Source: Poecilobothrus nobilitatus
Taxonomy: Eukaryota; Arthropoda; Insecta; Diptera; Dolichopodidae
DNA length: 64,000 nucleotides
Direction of reading: 5' to 3'
Assembly (NCBI GenBank): GCA_947095535.1
Contig: OX352773.1
Span: 109,809,950 to 109,873,949, forward strand
In this document: one piece after another, positions 22,561 to 34,756 of the stretch
Numbering within the stretch: the first letter of the stretch is position 1
Layout of the letters: each line of letters opens with the position of its first letter
Program-made: the position numbers and the translations under genes
Notes under the pieces: generated by a model
What the model saw: the letters and a program-made list of their open reading frames with translations, nothing else
What the model was told of the DNA's origin: nothing
The model's database searches: none

Positions 22561-22745
22561 ATCCTAATTTTTAAAAAAACTCTAAAATCCCTGCTAATTG
22601 AGAATCTCGCCAATACATATAAATAAATATTCTGGAAAAAGCGTATAACTCTGCTTTTGCATCCAACTCTAAAATCCGTCCTAATTTAGAATCTCGCATA
22701 TAGATATAAATAAAATATTCCGAAAAAAAGATCAATACCGATTTG
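22561..22745. repeat. Two diverged tandem copies of about 115 bp
   Basis: AACTCTAAAATCCCTGCTAA followed by GAGAATCTCGC at about 22580, and AACTCTAAAATCCGTCCTAA followed by TAGAATCTCGC at about 22670, each followed by an ATATAAATAAA-type stretch and a TTC(T/C)GGAAAAA-type stretch. Low-complexity A/T DNA follows up to 23100. Confidence 0.55.
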
Positions 22746-23103
22746 GTATTTTTTTTGGTGAAAATTTTTTAATTTTGTTATTTTTTTAGTTAAAAAATAC
22801 TTTTTTTTTAAAAAGAGAAAAATCTTGAAAAAATTTTATTTTAAGTTTAAATTCAAGATTTTTCTTGATTGAAGATTTTTTTTGATCAAGATTTGTTTTT
22901 TTAGGAAGACAGTGAGCTCCTTATATATATATAGGTTGCATGACACTTTGCAAAAAAAAATCCGGAACGAAAAATTCCAGTAAAAAAAATCTCGAATTTA
23001 AATTTGGTGGAAAAATCCCGAATGTTACAAAATTCAGAAAAAAAAATCCTGAAAACCAAATATTAAAATCAAAGTATTTTTGTTCAAATAGGTATATACA
23101 TAT

Positions 23104-24003
23104 AGGGTTTTCCAAGGGGAATGATACGATTAAAAATGGTTATAATGGCAACACTGTGTATTAATTTTTGACATTTTTTATGTCATTTGTGTTCAGCAGG
23201 CTATGTGATTTAATCATGGAAAGATACACGCTTCAACAACGTTTAGAAATTGTTAAATTGTTTTATCAAAATCAGTGCTCATTTGTTAATACTTTATTAT
23301 TTATTTTATTCAGTGATGAAGCTAATTTTTGGCTAAATGGTTATGTAAACAAACAGAATTGCAGAATTTGAAGTGATGAAAATCCACACGAAACTGTTTA
23401 GACACCATTCCATCCAGATAAAATCACTGTGTGGTGTGCAATTCATGCTGGTGGAGTGATTGGTCCAACAAAAACTTAAATGATTTATTTTTCCTGTTGT
23501 TGAGAATAATCTGGAAAATACGTGGTTTCACCAAGGCGGCGCCACGTCCCTCACAGCCACCTTAATAATCGATTTATTGAAAACATAATTTAATGATGAA
23601 ATTATCTCAAGAAATAGTCCAGTTAATTATCCTCCAAGATCTTGTGATTGACTATCTTGAGATTTCTTTCTTTTGGGATATGTTAAGTCACAAGTTTATG
23701 CTGATAATCCAACAACTATTGAGCAATTAAAAAGCAACGTTGAACGTGCTATTGATGAAATACAGCAACATTTATGTGGAAAGCTGAAGAAAAATTGGGA
23801 ACGAAAGTGTACAAAAATTGGGTACAATGAGTGGCTGAATGCAGTACGTGCGGGGAAATCCTAATGGTCATTTGAATGATGTTATTTTCCAGAAAAAATG
23901 TCATAATGCAAACTTTCAAATAAGAAAAAATGTTGGTCTCACTCAATAATTAATGTTTTTTTTTTAAATTTTTTAATTGTACCATCCCTAAGGGAAAATC
24001 CTT
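23104..24003 (+). mobile_element. Tc1/mariner (IS630) element, internally deleted
   Basis: Imperfect terminal inverted repeats: AGGGTTTTCCAAGGGGAATG at 23104 and, inverted, AGGATTTTCCCTTAGGGATG at the right end, each next to TA. Between them lies a broken transposase gene. About 900 bp in total, shorter than the roughly 1.3 kb of an autonomous element, in agreement with the missing middle of the N-terminal domain. Confidence 0.75.
23217..23863 (+). pseudogene. Tc1/mariner-type transposase remains
   Basis: ATG at 23217: MERYTLQQRLEIVKLFYQNQ is the start of the N-terminal helix-turn-helix. It then jumps, after a deletion, to FSDEANFWLNGYVNKQNCRI, the segment with the first catalytic Asp. The next parts, HPDKITVWCAIHAGG and WFHQGGATSLTA (normally QDGA, so the second catalytic Asp is replaced by Gly), follow with stops. 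The end, VKSQVYADNPTTIEQLKSN to NEWLNAVRAGKS, is open (23673-23861). At least four stops. It resembles the DUF4817-containing insect transposases, often annotated as Mos1-like. Not functional. Confidence 0.8.
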
Positions 24004-24074
24004 TATATGTAAAAAAAATATAAAGTACAAAGTATTGGAGACAAAACCAGATTATACGCTTTTTCCAAAATATA

Positions 24075-25200
24075 TACATATCTTCATATATAAAGTCGTT
24101 GGTGCGTTTGTGTGAAACCGCATCACGCCTAAACCAATCCTCATATTAAAGTGATGTTTTCAACGTATGTTCATTTGTTTCTCCGTAAGGTTTTTGTTTT
24201 ATTTATTTTTTGTAGGTGGCGCTGGAGTCATAGCTGCGATGCAACTTCAAGGGTTTTTTTATACCAAAAACTATCTTCTAATCCTCTAATCACCACAAAA
24301 CACTCCAAGATAACCGGCCATGACTACTCTATTGATTCTGTATATAAGTATTTTCAAAATGTTCACAGGAAGTTATAGCTGCCATACAACTTCAATTGTT
24401 TTTTATACCAAAAACTATCTTCTGATCCTCTAATCACCAACAAACGCGCCAAGCTAACCGCCTTACCTACTACCGACTACCCTATTGATTGAAATTTTAG
24501 CAGCAAAAAATATTGACTTTGATGTCATTAATCTTACTATAATATAATAATACACAATTGTTTACATTTAAATCAATTGATACAGTCGTCAATGAAAATG
24601 AAGGAGTTAATTATTTAACTGAATTTTTAAATTCATTGGACGTACCATGTATACACCACATCATTTAGGATTAAAAATTGGATCTCCAATAATTTTATTA
24701 CGCAATCTTAAACCACCAACGCTATGCAATAGTAACAGTTTAGTTATCAAAAAAATTTTGCGAAACATCCTTCAAGCCCCAATTATTAATGGACAATTTA
24801 AAGGAGAAAATATGTTATTACCGAGGATTCCCATGATGGCATCTGATTCACCAATACAATTTAAACGTTTGCAATTTCCCATTCAGTTAGTCTTTGCAAT
24901 GACAATTAATACAGCTTAAGGGCAGACTATATGTGGATTGAACCTTAAAAATTCATGGTTCTCCCATGGGCAATTATATGTTACATGTTCACGTGTCGGT
25001 AAACCACAAAATTTATTTATATACACAGAAAAAAGAGAAACAAGAAATATCGTCCATAACTTAGCATTACAATAATAAAATGACCAATTAATAAATTTTA
25101 TAAAATTCAATTTTGAAAATATTAATTTCAAACAGAAAAATAGCTAATTGTTAACACGTTTTAAAAATAGAAATATGATAAATTATTAAAAAAATATAAA
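24075..25200 (+). mobile_element. Helitron remnant, internally deleted
   Basis: The left end near 24079 (TCTTCATATATAAAGTCG, then a GCGTTTGTG..ACCGC..AAACCAAT block) has the look of insect Helitron 5' ends (TCT..ATATAAA, then a C/G-rich A.CGG..C..A..GATT block). Between 24210 and 24480 a stretch of about 150 bp with ATACCAAAAACTATCTTCT occurs twice. The helicase C-terminus starts at about 24555. A clear CTRR 3' end with hairpin was not located; the end is an estimate. Confidence 0.5.
24555..25071 (+). pseudogene. Helitron Pif1-like helicase, C-terminal part
   Basis: LGLKIGSPIILLRNLKPPTL then LCNSNSLVIKKI corresponds to the L.LK.G.PI.LLRNL.P..LCNGTRL landmark; GENMLLPRIPM and QFKRLQFPIQLVFAMTINTA to the next landmarks; and FSHGQLYVTCSRVGKPQNLF to the final helicase motif of Helitron Rep/Hel proteins. 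The usual AQGQ motif reads TA-stop-GQ (stop at 24917). An upstream piece, VNYLTEFLNSLDVP, is in another frame. Rep domain and helicase motifs I-IV are missing. The family unwinds DNA during rolling-circle transposition; this copy is dead. Confidence 0.8.
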
Positions 25201-25366
25201 AAACAAATATTTGTGTATAATTCTTTTTTTTCTCAGGGTAACCCTTTTAAAACCAAGATTTAGGATGGAACCTTTAATACAAATATACGGCTTGGTTTTG
25301 GTGATAGGGATGTGGAAAGAATAATGTTCAAGATGTTAAGGGTTAGATTAATCGGCGTTTAATAAT

Positions 25367-25817
25367 TTGTATGCAAACACCAATGTGAGATTTATCTGTG
25401 ACGAATTCATCTTATACATACAAAATGTGGATTTGGTTCTACAAGACATGGATTCTGCGGTAACAAAAATTAATGAATATTTAAAGGAGCATAAAAGTGA
25501 ATTTAAAGCTACTATTAAAAGAAACGAAAGTGAAGTCATAAATTTATTGAGAGCTATAGAGTCGGGTACTACGAAAAGATTGGAAAAAATTAAGAGTGAA
25601 CAATTCAATAAATATATGTTATACGCTATAATGATATATCTATAATGCTATAAATATACGACGGTGCTACAAATGTAAAGGTTTCAACCTTAAATCACTG
25701 CACTGCATGAACAGGGAAACATGTCTAAAATATCACCAAGAACACAAAACTAACGAATGCAACAAAGACGAAATAAATAAATGCATAAATTGTACAAAAT
25801 TCTCCCAGTATTGACAA
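25367..25817 (+). pseudogene. Retroelement gag fragment with zinc knuckles
   Basis: 25367-25645 encodes about 90 charged residues with a heptad-like pattern (DMDSAVTKINEYLKEH and onward), probably a coiled coil. In another frame, 25655-25810 has RCYKCKGFNLKSLHC, then ETCLKYHQEHKTNEC and KCINCTKF: three successive Cys/His knuckles of the type in LINE ORF1/gag proteins. It abuts endonuclease sequence of LINE copy 2, so it could be its ORF1 after a deletion, or a separate gag piece. Confidence 0.6.
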
Positions 25818-25829
25818 TTTTTCCAGTCA

Positions 25830-28428
25830 AAACTTAATTGGAAAACCAGTTGAGCTTTTCGCTTCATTATTCCATCTTACTCAACTTGTCCCACTAGAAT
25901 TCCCGACCGTGTAGACCAGGCTGGTCATCTCCTGACTACACATGCTGAGAAATATGAGAAGGTCTCAGTTAGCTCTCCTCTTGGTTGTTCCGACTACTGC
26001 TTGATTAATATTAGCTTCGAGCTTAGCACTCAGACCAGTCAAAGACCTGTCCCCAAAGAAATAGTATGGCGTTATAGCCATGCTAACTGGCAAGGTTTAA
26101 ATTAATTTTTTAAAGCTTTTGATTTGTCTTTGTGCTTTAGCAACCGAAATGTTGCCTTTGCAACCGATGCGATCAGTGAAATAATTAGGGATGAGAGCTC
26201 TACGAAAAGTATTAAAAGGCCACCGAAATCTTGGTGTAATTGCATTTATGCAAATGCAATATCTAAAAAGCAGGAAGGTTTTCAAATCTACAAGAGTGAT
26301 AAGACTGAAGCTAATAGGGCGAGCTATATCGCTGTTAGAAACTGGTGTAGGAGAGTTATGCACAAGCAAAAGTTCTTGCACAACAGACGGTTGAGAAGAC
26401 AACTTTTGCATCTTCCTAAAAATAGCAAATCCTTTTGGAGTTTTGCTAAGAGCCTTAATGGTAAAAGGGGCGGTTCTTCGTTGTCGCATTTGGTTGATAA
26501 CAATGACAAAATTGTATCCGATCCCAAAGAAAAAGCAGATTTATTTCCTATAAATTTCGTCTTAAACTCATCACCGCCCCCAGTCAACCCAAAGACCATG
26601 CATTATTCCCGAAGTTAACTGGTAGAATTTCGGTAGAATTTTAGGTAGAATTTCTTTCAGAACTTAAAGAACATCAGTTCTTAAAGGTTTTAAAAATTTG
26701 GATACAAAAAAGTCAGCCGGTCCTAATGGCATTGCTGCCACAGTTTTAAAAAATCCTTTTTTTACTATTGCGAAACTATTGCGCAATATCTTCCATTTAT
26801 CCCTCTCTTTGGGTAGATATCCTACCCAGTGGAAGACAGCACACATACATCCCATCCACAAAGAGGAAGCAAAAAGCAATCCCTCAAACTACCGCCCTAT
26901 GGCTCTCACTTCGGTCCTCTCCAAAATAATGGAAAATTTAATAAATAGAAAGCTTCTGAAATATCTACATAATAAAGGATTAATTCATGATTGTCAATAT
27001 GGGTTCCGAACCCATCGGTCATCGGGTGATCTCATGACATGCCTCTGTGAAAGGCTCAACATCAGCCTTCACCAATCGGGGCTGTCGAATGTTGTCACTT
27101 TGGATATTTCAAAAGCTTTTGACCGATTTTGGCATGATGCTTTAATTGCTAAATGCAAAGCAATGTGCCTCGGTGGTGTATTTCTAAAATGGATTGGAGA
27201 TTTTCTTTCGAATCGTTCGATTCGTGTCCTGGTTGATGGTTATTCTTCTGACCAATTCAAAATTAACGCTGGTGTCCCACAAGGATCTGTTCTCTCTCCG
27301 ACACTTTTCCTAATATTTATAAACGATCTTTTAAGTATAACCTCCAATCCAATCCATAGTTTTGCAAACGACAGCACGCTCATTGCTTCTTATGAAGACA
27401 ACGACAGTAAATATTCTGCTTCGCTTGAGCTAAATTTCGACTTGGACAAAATTTCTAATTGAGGCAAAATCAACAGAGTCGATTTTAACTCTAAGAAACC
27501 TCAGTGCTGTTTAGTCTCTCGGAAAAGAAACACTTCAATCCCAACTTTAACTTTTCAAGGGAAAGTTTTGCAGCATGCGGGTGAGCTCATCATCTTGCAC
27601 ATGGAGCTAAATAAAAAATTAAGTTAGTCCAATTATATTTTTGGTAAAGCTAAAGATGCATCTAGGTGTATGGGTTTCCTGTTTCGTTGTAAAGCCTTCT
27701 TTTCATCTTCTGATCTCCTAAATATCTATAAAACATATATAAGACCAAAGATGGAGTACAATGCACATTATTGTTCAGGAGTCTCCAAAACGGCATTGGG
27801 ATTTCTCGATAAAGTGCAAAATAGAGCAATTCGTCTAATAAATGATCCCAATGTCACCTCTACGCCCTCTCCATTCGATCTACGGCGATTAACAGGAACA
27901 CTTACCCTGTTTTATAGATACCTTATAGGGTTGGGTTCTTGCTCTAACCAGGTTAAAAGTTTGGTGCCTCCTCTAAAAGCATTCCAAAGAGAAACAAGGA
28001 GAGCCTCTGCTGCCTATCCTTATGTAGTTCAAATTTGCAGATGGCATAATTTAGCTTATGGAAATTCGTTTGTAGTACGAAGATCGCGAATGTGGAACCA
28101 TCTTCCACCACATGTGTTCCCCAGAATTGGTGATGATTCCATTTACAATGCTGAAAGATTCAAGGTGAATATTAACAACTTTGTTCACAATATGCCTGCC
28201 AATTTGAAATCTATTTTCATTCCTTAACGCAACTTCCTATGACCAGGCAGTACAGTAGTAGCACTAAAGGTATAACCTATCGTATAACATATTGTTTGGT
28301 CAAAAAAGGGAGGTGGTGTTTAGTGAGTTAAAGTCTTAAGCACTCATAGAGGAATCATAGAGGTGCTCGTTTTCACTCCTCTATAGTGTCTTTCGATGAT
28401 TCCCACCTACCCTCGCAAAAAAAAAAAA
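25830..28428 (+). mobile_element. Jockey-superfamily LINE, copy 2 (with poly(A) end)
   Basis: Aligns with copy 1 from TCCAGTCAAAACTTAATTGG (middle of the endonuclease) to the shared 3' end CCACCTACCCTCGC plus 12 A at 28417-28428. It keeps the RT palm that copy 1 has lost. The 5' part of the endonuclease is missing, replaced by the gag fragment. The 3' untranslated part (28228-28416) carries GACCAGGCAGTAC and a GAGGAATCATAGAGGTGCTC-type duplication. Confidence 0.85.
26124..28227 (+). pseudogene. LINE ORF2 remains with reverse transcriptase, copy 2
   Basis: 26124-26618: linker before RT (SYIAVRNWCRRVMHKQKF). 26698-27462 (254 residues): RT with STK-like start KSAGPNGIAATVL, NYRPMALTSVLSKIMEN (64-80), QYGFRTHRSSGDL, motif A LDISKAFDRF (135-144), GVPQGSVLS (192-200) and a catalytic motif that reads SFANDSTL (221-228) instead of FADD, so the first Asp of the pair is Asn. 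27670-28227: C-terminal region RPKMEYNAHYCSG to MWNHLPPHVFPRI. Stops after 27462 and between 27480 and 27660 break the frame. Not active. Confidence 0.85.
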
Positions 28429-29019
28429 TACAACGAGAAAGTAAAATTAAATATAGATATTAATATAAAACACTTAGTAAATTATGTCCAGCATTACAAT
28501 ATAAATTATGTTTAAAAAAACGCCATTCGATACGAGCAATTAAAGAACATAGTTCTTGATCAAATAAATCATAAAAACTGTATATAAACATAAAAACTGT
28601 ACATAAAGAAAATACAAATAAAAATAATTATGAACTAAAACATTATATACGATACGATTAGAATTATACGATAGAATTAATAATAATGCCAAAAATTTAA
28701 AAGAAGATAACACTATTAAGACTGGCTCAATATCAAATGAAGATATTAATTATAAAAGTAAAGATGATAGTAGTATAAAAGTTCACAAATCAAAAAAAGA
28801 CAAAAACTAAAATAATATATTTAGTTATATTCCTAAATTATGGTCAAAAAGAAGTTCTTCATTCAATAAAAATCACGAGTTTAAAAATACAAATATTAAT
28901 AATTGTAACAAAGGTGATAATGATAAATAAAATTTAACTCATCTTGCAATAATAGTAAGAACAACAATAATAGTATTAGTAGTGTTAATAGTCATAATGG
29001 GCAAATAAACACTAATTCT

Positions 29020-29448
29020 ATGTATCTCAACTGGAGCAAAGGAGAAACATTCAATCAACAAGACAATTATTTGGAGGGAACTAACTCAACTTGCTATAAT
29101 AGTATAAGTAGTTTTAATAGTCATAATAGGCAAATAAACACTAATTCTAAGTATCTCAACTGCAACAAAGGAGAAACATCAGATCATAGAAAATATACTA
29201 ACGTGAGTTTATTTTTGTCGTTTTTCCATGATCAGGATGATATATGTTGTGATTGTATGGCAAAAACTGACATAATAGTACTTATCAATCAGGAAGGACT
29301 TCCGACAAATTATGAAGACTTACGTAAATTATATGATAAATATCATAAAAATATAGGAATAACAGCCAAAGATGTAACAAATATACAGAAGCTATACAAA
29401 TACAGAGACCATATTCAGAAAAAAGGGATTCGTGGCAAAACTATTTAA
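29020..29448 (+). pseudogene. LINE ORF1-like fragment
   Basis: 142 codons, Asn/Ser-rich at the start with two copies of a segment (STCYNSISSFNSHN; the DNA at 28985-29060 and 29105-29175 is repeated), then CCDCMAKTDIIVLIN and a Lys/Tyr-rich end. It overlaps the start of the endonuclease frame by 17 bp, as in many LINEs. The only zinc-finger-like feature is the CCDC group. Identity as ORF1 rests on position. Confidence 0.4.
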
Positions 29449-32157
29449 TAGCAGAATAATGGAACACACAAAAGAACAAAATATAAGTGAATTAAAAATT
29501 TTATACGTAAACATAATATGTAGTATCAGAAACAAAATTTATGAACTGGAAGCGACTATACAGGAAACTAATAATATTGATATTGTGATATTAAATGAAG
29601 TTTGGATTTACGATAATGAAAAGATTTAATTTGTTCAAGAGGAATTACACTATCTAACCATCATTGAGTTAATCAACACAACACCCAAACTCAAAATAGG
29701 TACACTCTATAAAGCGCCGAATATTAACAACAACCTTTTTATAGAACAAATGGAAAGACAAATAGATCAGATAACAAATCTAACAATTTTTGCAGATATA
29801 AACATAAACCTATTTGAAAATACTAATACTACAAAAAAGGACATAGACATGTTCAAAGGGTTAGAATATAATATTATAAATGAAACTGATGGAACAAGCG
29901 AAACTACGAATAAAAATACTTTAATTACAATGATAAGATAGATATATCATATAAATTAAAAAATACCCACCACTCAGATCATCAAATGACCATTGCGTAC
30001 ATGAAATCAGTTAAACTAAGTAAAGAGCCAATGCAAAAAATAACTAAAGTAAAAATAGATTATAACAATAAGCTTGAAATAGTAAGATCTAAAATATAAA
30101 AGGAAAATATCGATCAAATCCAGCAATTAATAGACATTATACAAGGAATTGAGCTCTAAAAATGATTGTATAAAAACAAAAAACAATCATTGGATAATTA
30201 CAAATATACTATACAATATGAAAAGGAGGAGAAAATGATGCCTTGAAGAAAGATAAAAATAACATAGATAATAAAAAACAAGCATTTTACGTCTAAAAAT
30301 TTAACTACGGAGTTAATACCAAAAACCAGAAAAGATCACCTAGAAAGAAGTATAGCAGAAGCTGGTAACGATTCAAGAAAACTGTGGAGAGTAATAAACA
30401 ACACAATGAGGAACAACATGAATAACGAAAAAAGTGAATATGTAAACACTATACGAATGGATACGGGAAATTATACTGAAAATGATTATGAAAAAGCAAC
30501 AACTATGAATAAATTTTTCAATCAAATAGGCGAAGAAATAATAAAAAATAACAACTAGTATAGGTTTTGTTATATTGCAATAAGCAATATAATTAGTCAT
30601 AACTCAATTTTTCTAAAGCCTACAAATGAAAATGAAATATTCAATATAATAATGGCCCTAAATAAAAATGCCGCAGCAGGGTTGAATAAAATTACAGTGA
30701 CAAGCTCCAGTAATATACAAGATCCAGTAATCAAAACGCCATTGTCAAATATAGTAAACAAAAGTTTATCGATGGGTATATTTCCTAACTGCTTGAAAGA
30801 AGCTATAATAACCCCAGTTCACAAAAGTGGATCGAAAACTGATTGGGGAAATTATAGACCAATATCCAAACTAAAATCATTAAGTGAAATTTTTGAAAAG
30901 GTAATTAATATGAGAATAAGAGCCTTTGTAAACAAAACAATTGGATTTGACAACAATCAGTATGGTTTTTTAGAAAATAGTGGGACCGAATCAGCTACAA
31001 ATTGAACAAATACAAGAAACAATTATGTAGCAGCAATCTTTGTAGATTTAACTAAAGCATTTGATGCTGTAAATCGTGAAAAACTCTTTAATATCATAGA
31101 GGATATGGAAATAAGAGGTGTAGCAAAAGACTTATTAAAAGATTACTTAACAAATAGAACGCAATGTACAAGAATTAACAACAACACTGAGTTGTAATCT
31201 GCCTATAAAAGTTGGAGTACTGCAAGGATCGCTAATGAGTCCTATGAGTCATAGTCCGAGGATCACTAATGAGATCACTAATGAGTCCTAAATATAATAT
31301 CAGTATAAATCATTAATATGGCTAACTGTGGCATAATGTCAAATTATAATTTTTATGCTGAATGCAAAAATATTGTTCCTAAGGCAAGCACTCTTTCTGA
31401 ATTAGAAACTGTATTAAATGAGGACTTGAAAAAATTTTGTAATTGGCTGAAAGTCAATGAACTTATTATGAATACAAAAAAAACCAATTATATGATTTTA
31501 AAGCCTGATCTGAGTAGCGGTGATGAAATTAACATAAAAATTAACAATCAGTCACCAATTAGAGCATATGATGTAAAATATTTGGGAGTCACTTATGATG
31601 AAAATCTAAGATGTTATAATCACATAAAGCAAATTAAAAATAGTGTAATTCCTATAGTAATGATTATCAGACAATCGGGTGAAGTTCTTAAGAATGTAGC
31701 TAAACTAATCTATAATAGACATATTTTATCTAAAATTAGATATAACATTACTAGCTGGAGCCATTGTTAAAGTTTTTATCTAAAACAAATTGGTACAATA
31801 ATGATCATATATAAGATTAATATGCGATGTAGCACAAAAAAAATATATATGGTAACAGAAGAATTAGATATTAATCAACTAATCTACTTCGAAAAGTGTA
31901 AATATATTCAGAATATTGTAAACAAAAAACTAAAGTCAAATTGGATACTAAAGAAACGAAAGAAAATACATAATTATAATACAAGGAACAGATTTAAACT
32001 ACATATACCCAAAGCTAGAACGTCCACAAAACACAATAGTCTGAAAAATAGCGCAGTTAAATTACATAACAATTTATCGGATTACACAAAGGATTACAAA
32101 AATGCTAAAAAGTTCAAATCATCTCTAAAAAAACATGTAAAAAATTTTAGAAAATAA
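29432..32157 (+). pseudogene. LINE ORF2 remains (endonuclease, RT, C-terminal domain)
   Basis: Endonuclease: LKILYVNIICSIRNKIYELE (29490) and VILNEVWI, then GTLYKAPNINNN and TIFADINI (29700-29810). RT: 30652-31005 with AAAGLNKITV, NYRPISKLKSLSEIFEKV and NQYGFLENSGTES; in the next frame FVDLTKAFDAVNREKL (motif A, about 31040); VLQGSLMS near 31220; the catalytic motif is unrecognisable near 31320. 31318-31770: KKFCNWLKVNELIMNTKKT and KYLGVTYDENL. 31801-32157: C-terminal HNYNTRNRF. Many stops and frame changes. The segment 31225-31295 has local duplications of GATCACTAATGAGTCCTA-type. Confidence 0.8.
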
Positions 32158-32344
32158 GAATGAGAGCATAATTTATAAGTTTAATTCTAGTTAAAAAATT
32201 TATATTTTATAAATGTATAATCTATATAGCTATTGTACATTAATTTTTTATTTTGATATTAAGATCAATTTAATTTTCTAATACACAATGCAAAATTGTC
32301 TAAAATTATATAAAAAAAAAAATTAAAAAAAAATTAAAAAAAAT

Positions 32345-33255
32345 AATTGGGGAAATTTGGGATTATGGGGGATAGGTAGGGAAATTTAGAGAGATATTTT
32401 GAAGAAAAATGTTAATGTGCTTCTTAAACTTAAGGAAATCGTACACATATGAATTATAAACTTTAGGGAACACATACGATGGTATATAGTTCCACAAACG
32501 GGATGTGCGCATTACAAACGAATAACTCTACATTGTAGAGATGAGGTTCTGTTGCACTCCTTTTTCTCGTTGGAAAACTTTGGGTGGAGACATTAACTGT
32601 TTTTTTTCTTTGGAACAGGTGTTAATCCCTACGAGATATCTTTAAAACAAGGTCGCTAACCCAACTGTCATTGTTTATACGGAAGCAGAATGACCAACCA
32701 AAGGTTCTAAGCAAATGGTTAAGGACCTTCCAGTTAGTATGACTGTAGTATGGTGTGTGGTGAGAAACGGATCCAAGAAGTGACCTTCTTGATCAGCACA
32801 GTCGGCGATCCTAGTGGGGTTTTTAACAAGTTGAGAAAGGTGGAACAGTGAGGAGAATAGTTCAACTTGTTTCCCAATTGAGTTTTGAATCGGAGAAGTC
32901 TTACTAGAGAAATGAAGCCAGTCCCTGTTATGAATGTTGAAATCTACCGACAGAGCAATTTCAGTTACTGGAGATAAGTCCAAAATTGCATAAATCTGGT
33001 TCGACAGATTTTCGATTTCCATAGCAGTTTCTTGTTCATTTGAGTTGGGCGACCTGTATAGGAAAAATAAATGTATGACTTGCTTTTCAACGAGAATTTT
33101 GATCTAAATATACTGGAAGGTTGGGCTAGAATATTTATATTGTTGAAGTGTGTTGAAAGCGATGACATTTTTTATATAGATTGCGATACCGCTTTTGGGT
33201 ATAAAATGTGTAATAAGTGAGTACCTAACCGATAACACTAAAGTTATCATTTTGG
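32345..33255 (-). mobile_element. Jockey-superfamily LINE copy 4, endonuclease plus 3' end with the middle deleted
   Basis: From 33255 leftward: endonuclease pieces GIAIYIKNVIAFN, LYRSPNSNE-type and MEIENLSNQIYAILDLSPVT (33022-32675, 115 codons), closely similar to the endonuclease of copy 1, ending FLTTHHTTVILTG. Left of about 32640 the frame jumps to the C-terminal block FVMRTSRLWNYIPSYVFPKV and the 3' end. All of RT is missing. The inverse orientation and a tail-to-tail contact with the LINE ending at 32340 mark the boundary. Confidence 0.7.
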
Positions 33256-33295
33256 CGGCTGACTTGTGTTTTTGCCAGAAAATAAAAGTAATGGG

Positions 33296-34350
33296 CAGAA
33301 GTAATTAGATATAATGTTAGACATATGGATGAATGTTTTCAAAATAGAAGAGAAACGCTAAAGAAATTATTCAACAACAAGCAGAAGATTTCCAAGAAAA
33401 AGACAGTGGCTGGGCGTTAATCAGAATTTTAAACATCGAAATAAATATTAATAAATATGAGCCAAAACGTGTGTCTAGTTACATTAGACTACCGAAAACC
33501 TTAGACGACAAAAACGCTAGCATTATTATTCAAAATAAAGATAACTTCAAGTGGTTTCAACTATTGTCCACCTGCTGCTACTCATTGTCTCATTCTTTAC
33601 TTATATTAAAATAAACTACCGGCTGCTTTTTATTTATACCTCTCACTTCACCAACAAAAGTGGGGATACCTGGATTTGTATAAAGCAGAAACTTTTTAAA
33701 ACCATTTCCAGACCTCCACAGACCATTTTGGATCTTCGGAGACAATTCGGTACCTTTACATATAAATCTTGGTTACAGAACCCCCAGGGCATGGGTCCCA
33801 GGCCACCAAGTTAGAAGCCCTTAATAGGCCAAGTTAAGAGGCCCTGAATCTTGACACTTTTCTTAGACCGGAACTCAGGGCTTTCGGAAGCCCTGAGTTT
33901 GTCTAACCACTGTAGAACTATTGAAACCCTGATTTTGTAACCAACTATAAAATCCCTCATAATTCACTGTACTTTTGCACTTTACTTACCTCCTAATACT
34001 GTATTTTTCCATTTGTATTTTTTCGCGAGATTTTTTAAAAAATATCGCAAAAAGGCGGGATTTTGAAACAGAAGATTTTGAAATAGAAGATTTTGAAATA
34101 GAAGATTTTGAAACAGAAGTCACAAGATTTTGACACGCGAGATTTATAAAAGCACGAGATTTTGATACACGAGATTCGATACGCTCACTTTGTAAACACA
34201 TATAAAAATATAGTTTTAGTTAAATTATCAAAACGTATTCTTTCGAGATGTTCTTCTGATATGTAAACATCAAGTATTTAAGTACGTCACTAACATTCTT
34301 TAAACATAATAATATGATCTGTAACGTATTCCCGACTTTTAAGTCCAGCA
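33296..34350 (+). repeat. Dispersed repeat R, copy 2, with polymerase-associated N-terminal fragment
   Basis: Same order of blocks as 21160-22560. The coding-like part (33360-33560) is better preserved: FQEKDSGWALIRILN, ININKYEPKRVSSYIRLPK and NKDNFKWFQ in one frame. Upstream, about 235 bp are missing relative to copy 1. Near 34065-34125 the copy carries a 15-bp tandem repeat (GAAATAGAAGATTTT, about 4 units) inside the CGCGAGATTTT region. Confidence 0.75.
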
Positions 34351-34756
34351 ATATATTTGTTCGGAATTAATCACAATAAATTAAATTGATGTTTCTTTTT
34401 ATATTTTTGAAAAGATATAAATAACATTAATTAAATGTACACATTTTAATTGCGCTCAGTGTATTGCATTTGATAAATCAAATTTTGTTTTCTTTTACAT
34501 TAATATATTTGTGTTTAACTGTAATTATCTCTTAACGATTTACATTATCTAATTGTCTCACTTACTATTGAATACACATACTCACTTACTATTGAATACT
34601 ATTGAATACACATGTCTCACTTACTATTGAATACACATGTATGCATGTATTTCAATTATATCTCATTAATTCGTTGTTATTGAGCAATACATCATATTAT
34701 TGTTATGATGTTGCATATGCAAGTATATATACATGCCAGAACGTACTGGAGAGTGG
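34350..34756. other. AT-rich DNA with short tandem repeats, no gene
   Basis: CTCACTTACTATTGAATACA recurs three to four times between 34556 and 34640. Nothing else recognisable. Confidence 0.5.

Larger units (their letters stand above)
28440..32340 (+). mobile_element. CR1/L2-like LINE with A-rich tail
   Basis: ORF1-like region up to 29448, endonuclease 29432-29941 and beyond, RT 30652-31500, C-terminal region to 32157, and an A-rich end at 32312-32341. Its C-terminal motif KIHNYNTRNRFKLHIP places it with the LINE at 8552-12120, but the two are far apart in sequence. It meets an oppositely oriented LINE end at 32345, tail to tail. Confidence 0.75.
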
